Positions 63,811 through 64,000 of a stretch of DNA of 64,000 nt are shown here, piece after piece. Made by a program: the position numbers and the translations under genes. Numbering within the stretch: the stretch's first letter is position 1; the number at the start of each line of letters is the position of its first letter. The stretch covers positions 1 through 64,000 of the forward strand of contig NZ_JAVDXN010000011.1 of NCBI RefSeq assembly GCF_031457955.1. The letters run 5' to 3'. The DNA is from Mixta sp031457955 (lineage in GTDB: Bacteria; Pseudomonadota; Gammaproteobacteria; Enterobacterales; Enterobacteriaceae). The notes below the pieces were generated by a model. The model saw nothing but the letters and a program-made list of their open reading frames with translations, did not search any database and was not told the origin of the DNA.

Positions 63811-64000
63811 CGGACAGAAAAATCCGGCTTCGTCACGCAGAACACTGCGGCTGGATGGTATTTACCGAACGGACGATTAACTGCTTCGGGCGAGACGCCG
63901 ACGCCCGCATTCCGGGGCTGCAGGCGCTGGGGTTTGGCGTCAAGAAGCTTTACTGCAAACCCGGCCTCATTCCGGACGACGGCTACGTCGCGCTATTCGG
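63807..64000 (+). CDS. Unidentified tra-region gene, partial
   Basis: ATG 63807 overlaps the traB stop (ATGA). The visible 64 residues (MTDRKIRLRHAEHCGWMVFT...) have no TM or lipobox and do not look like TraP or TraV, which follow traB in F. The frame runs off the window. Confidence 0.55.
   Translation, partial: MTDRKIRLRHAEHCGWMVFTERTINCFGRDADARIPGLQALGFGVKKLYCKPGLIPDDGYVALF

Noticed and set aside
1..64000. tRNA, rRNA, replication initiator or intact insertion sequence
   Set aside because: None could be supported; no Rep-like protein, no transposase with flanking inverted repeats.

Overview
This window looks like part of a large F-like conjugative plasmid from an Enterobacterales host (Enterobacter, Klebsiella, Pantoea or a relative). 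The evidence is a ParM/StbB partition pair, a ResD-type resolvase, an F-type leading region (ssb, psiB, psiA, DUF905, DUF3560, methyltransferase, LPD29), the order lytic transglycosylase - oriT - traM, and the start of an F-type tra operon (traA, L, E, K, B) that runs off the right edge. No replication initiator, rRNA, tRNA, intact IS or CRISPR array was seen.

Region 1 (about 1-26.4 kb) is accessory chromosome-like cargo. It holds small regulator-enzyme divergons built around redox and electrophile metabolism: three LysR, two MarR, one TetR, one XRE-cupin and one AraC regulator, with an SDR, two aldo-keto reductases, an aldehyde dehydrogenase, a zinc alcohol dehydrogenase, two alpha/beta hydrolases, two MFS pumps, a SnoaL-like protein, a DUF1471 protein and an Atu4866 protein. 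A second part carries two GNATs, a B3/B4-DapA operon, a tyrosine recombinase broken by an in-frame TGA, a TauE exporter and a NUDIX hydrolase. A palindromic intergenic repeat with GTCCGC/GCGGAC arms marks several borders, and an alanine racemase remnant lies at 7 kb.

Region 2 (about 26.4-39 kb) is plasmid backbone mixed with defence genes: a 5'-truncated umuC, a DUF1173 gene with an in-frame stop, and a compact two-gene CBASS-like operon (a CD-NTase and a four-TM putative pore effector). Next come a truncated DUF4238 gene, two RHH-containing proteins, a membrane-anchored protein with a diverged second copy at 50.9 kb, and the resolvase. A short motif (AGATCCGAAAA) lies at both edges of the CBASS block and again at 35.5 kb, which suggests modular exchange.

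Region 3 (39-46.5 kb) holds small membrane and DNA-binding proteins, a candidate type I toxin peptide, a broken coiled-coil gene, the parM-stbB partition locus, and a full umuDC operon under a clear LexA box.

Region 4 (46.5-58 kb) is the leading region. Three copies of a GC-rich structured repeat precede ssb, the DUF3560 gene and a protein ending like SSB; they resemble single-stranded-DNA promoters of the Frpo type. An EexN-like lipoprotein lies here, and a cargo module is bracketed by a 40-bp direct repeat.

Region 5 (58-64 kb) is oriT and early transfer. A 442-residue protein with about five helix-turn-helix repeats, on the opposite strand, sits where F has traJ/traY. It is a candidate new transfer regulator.
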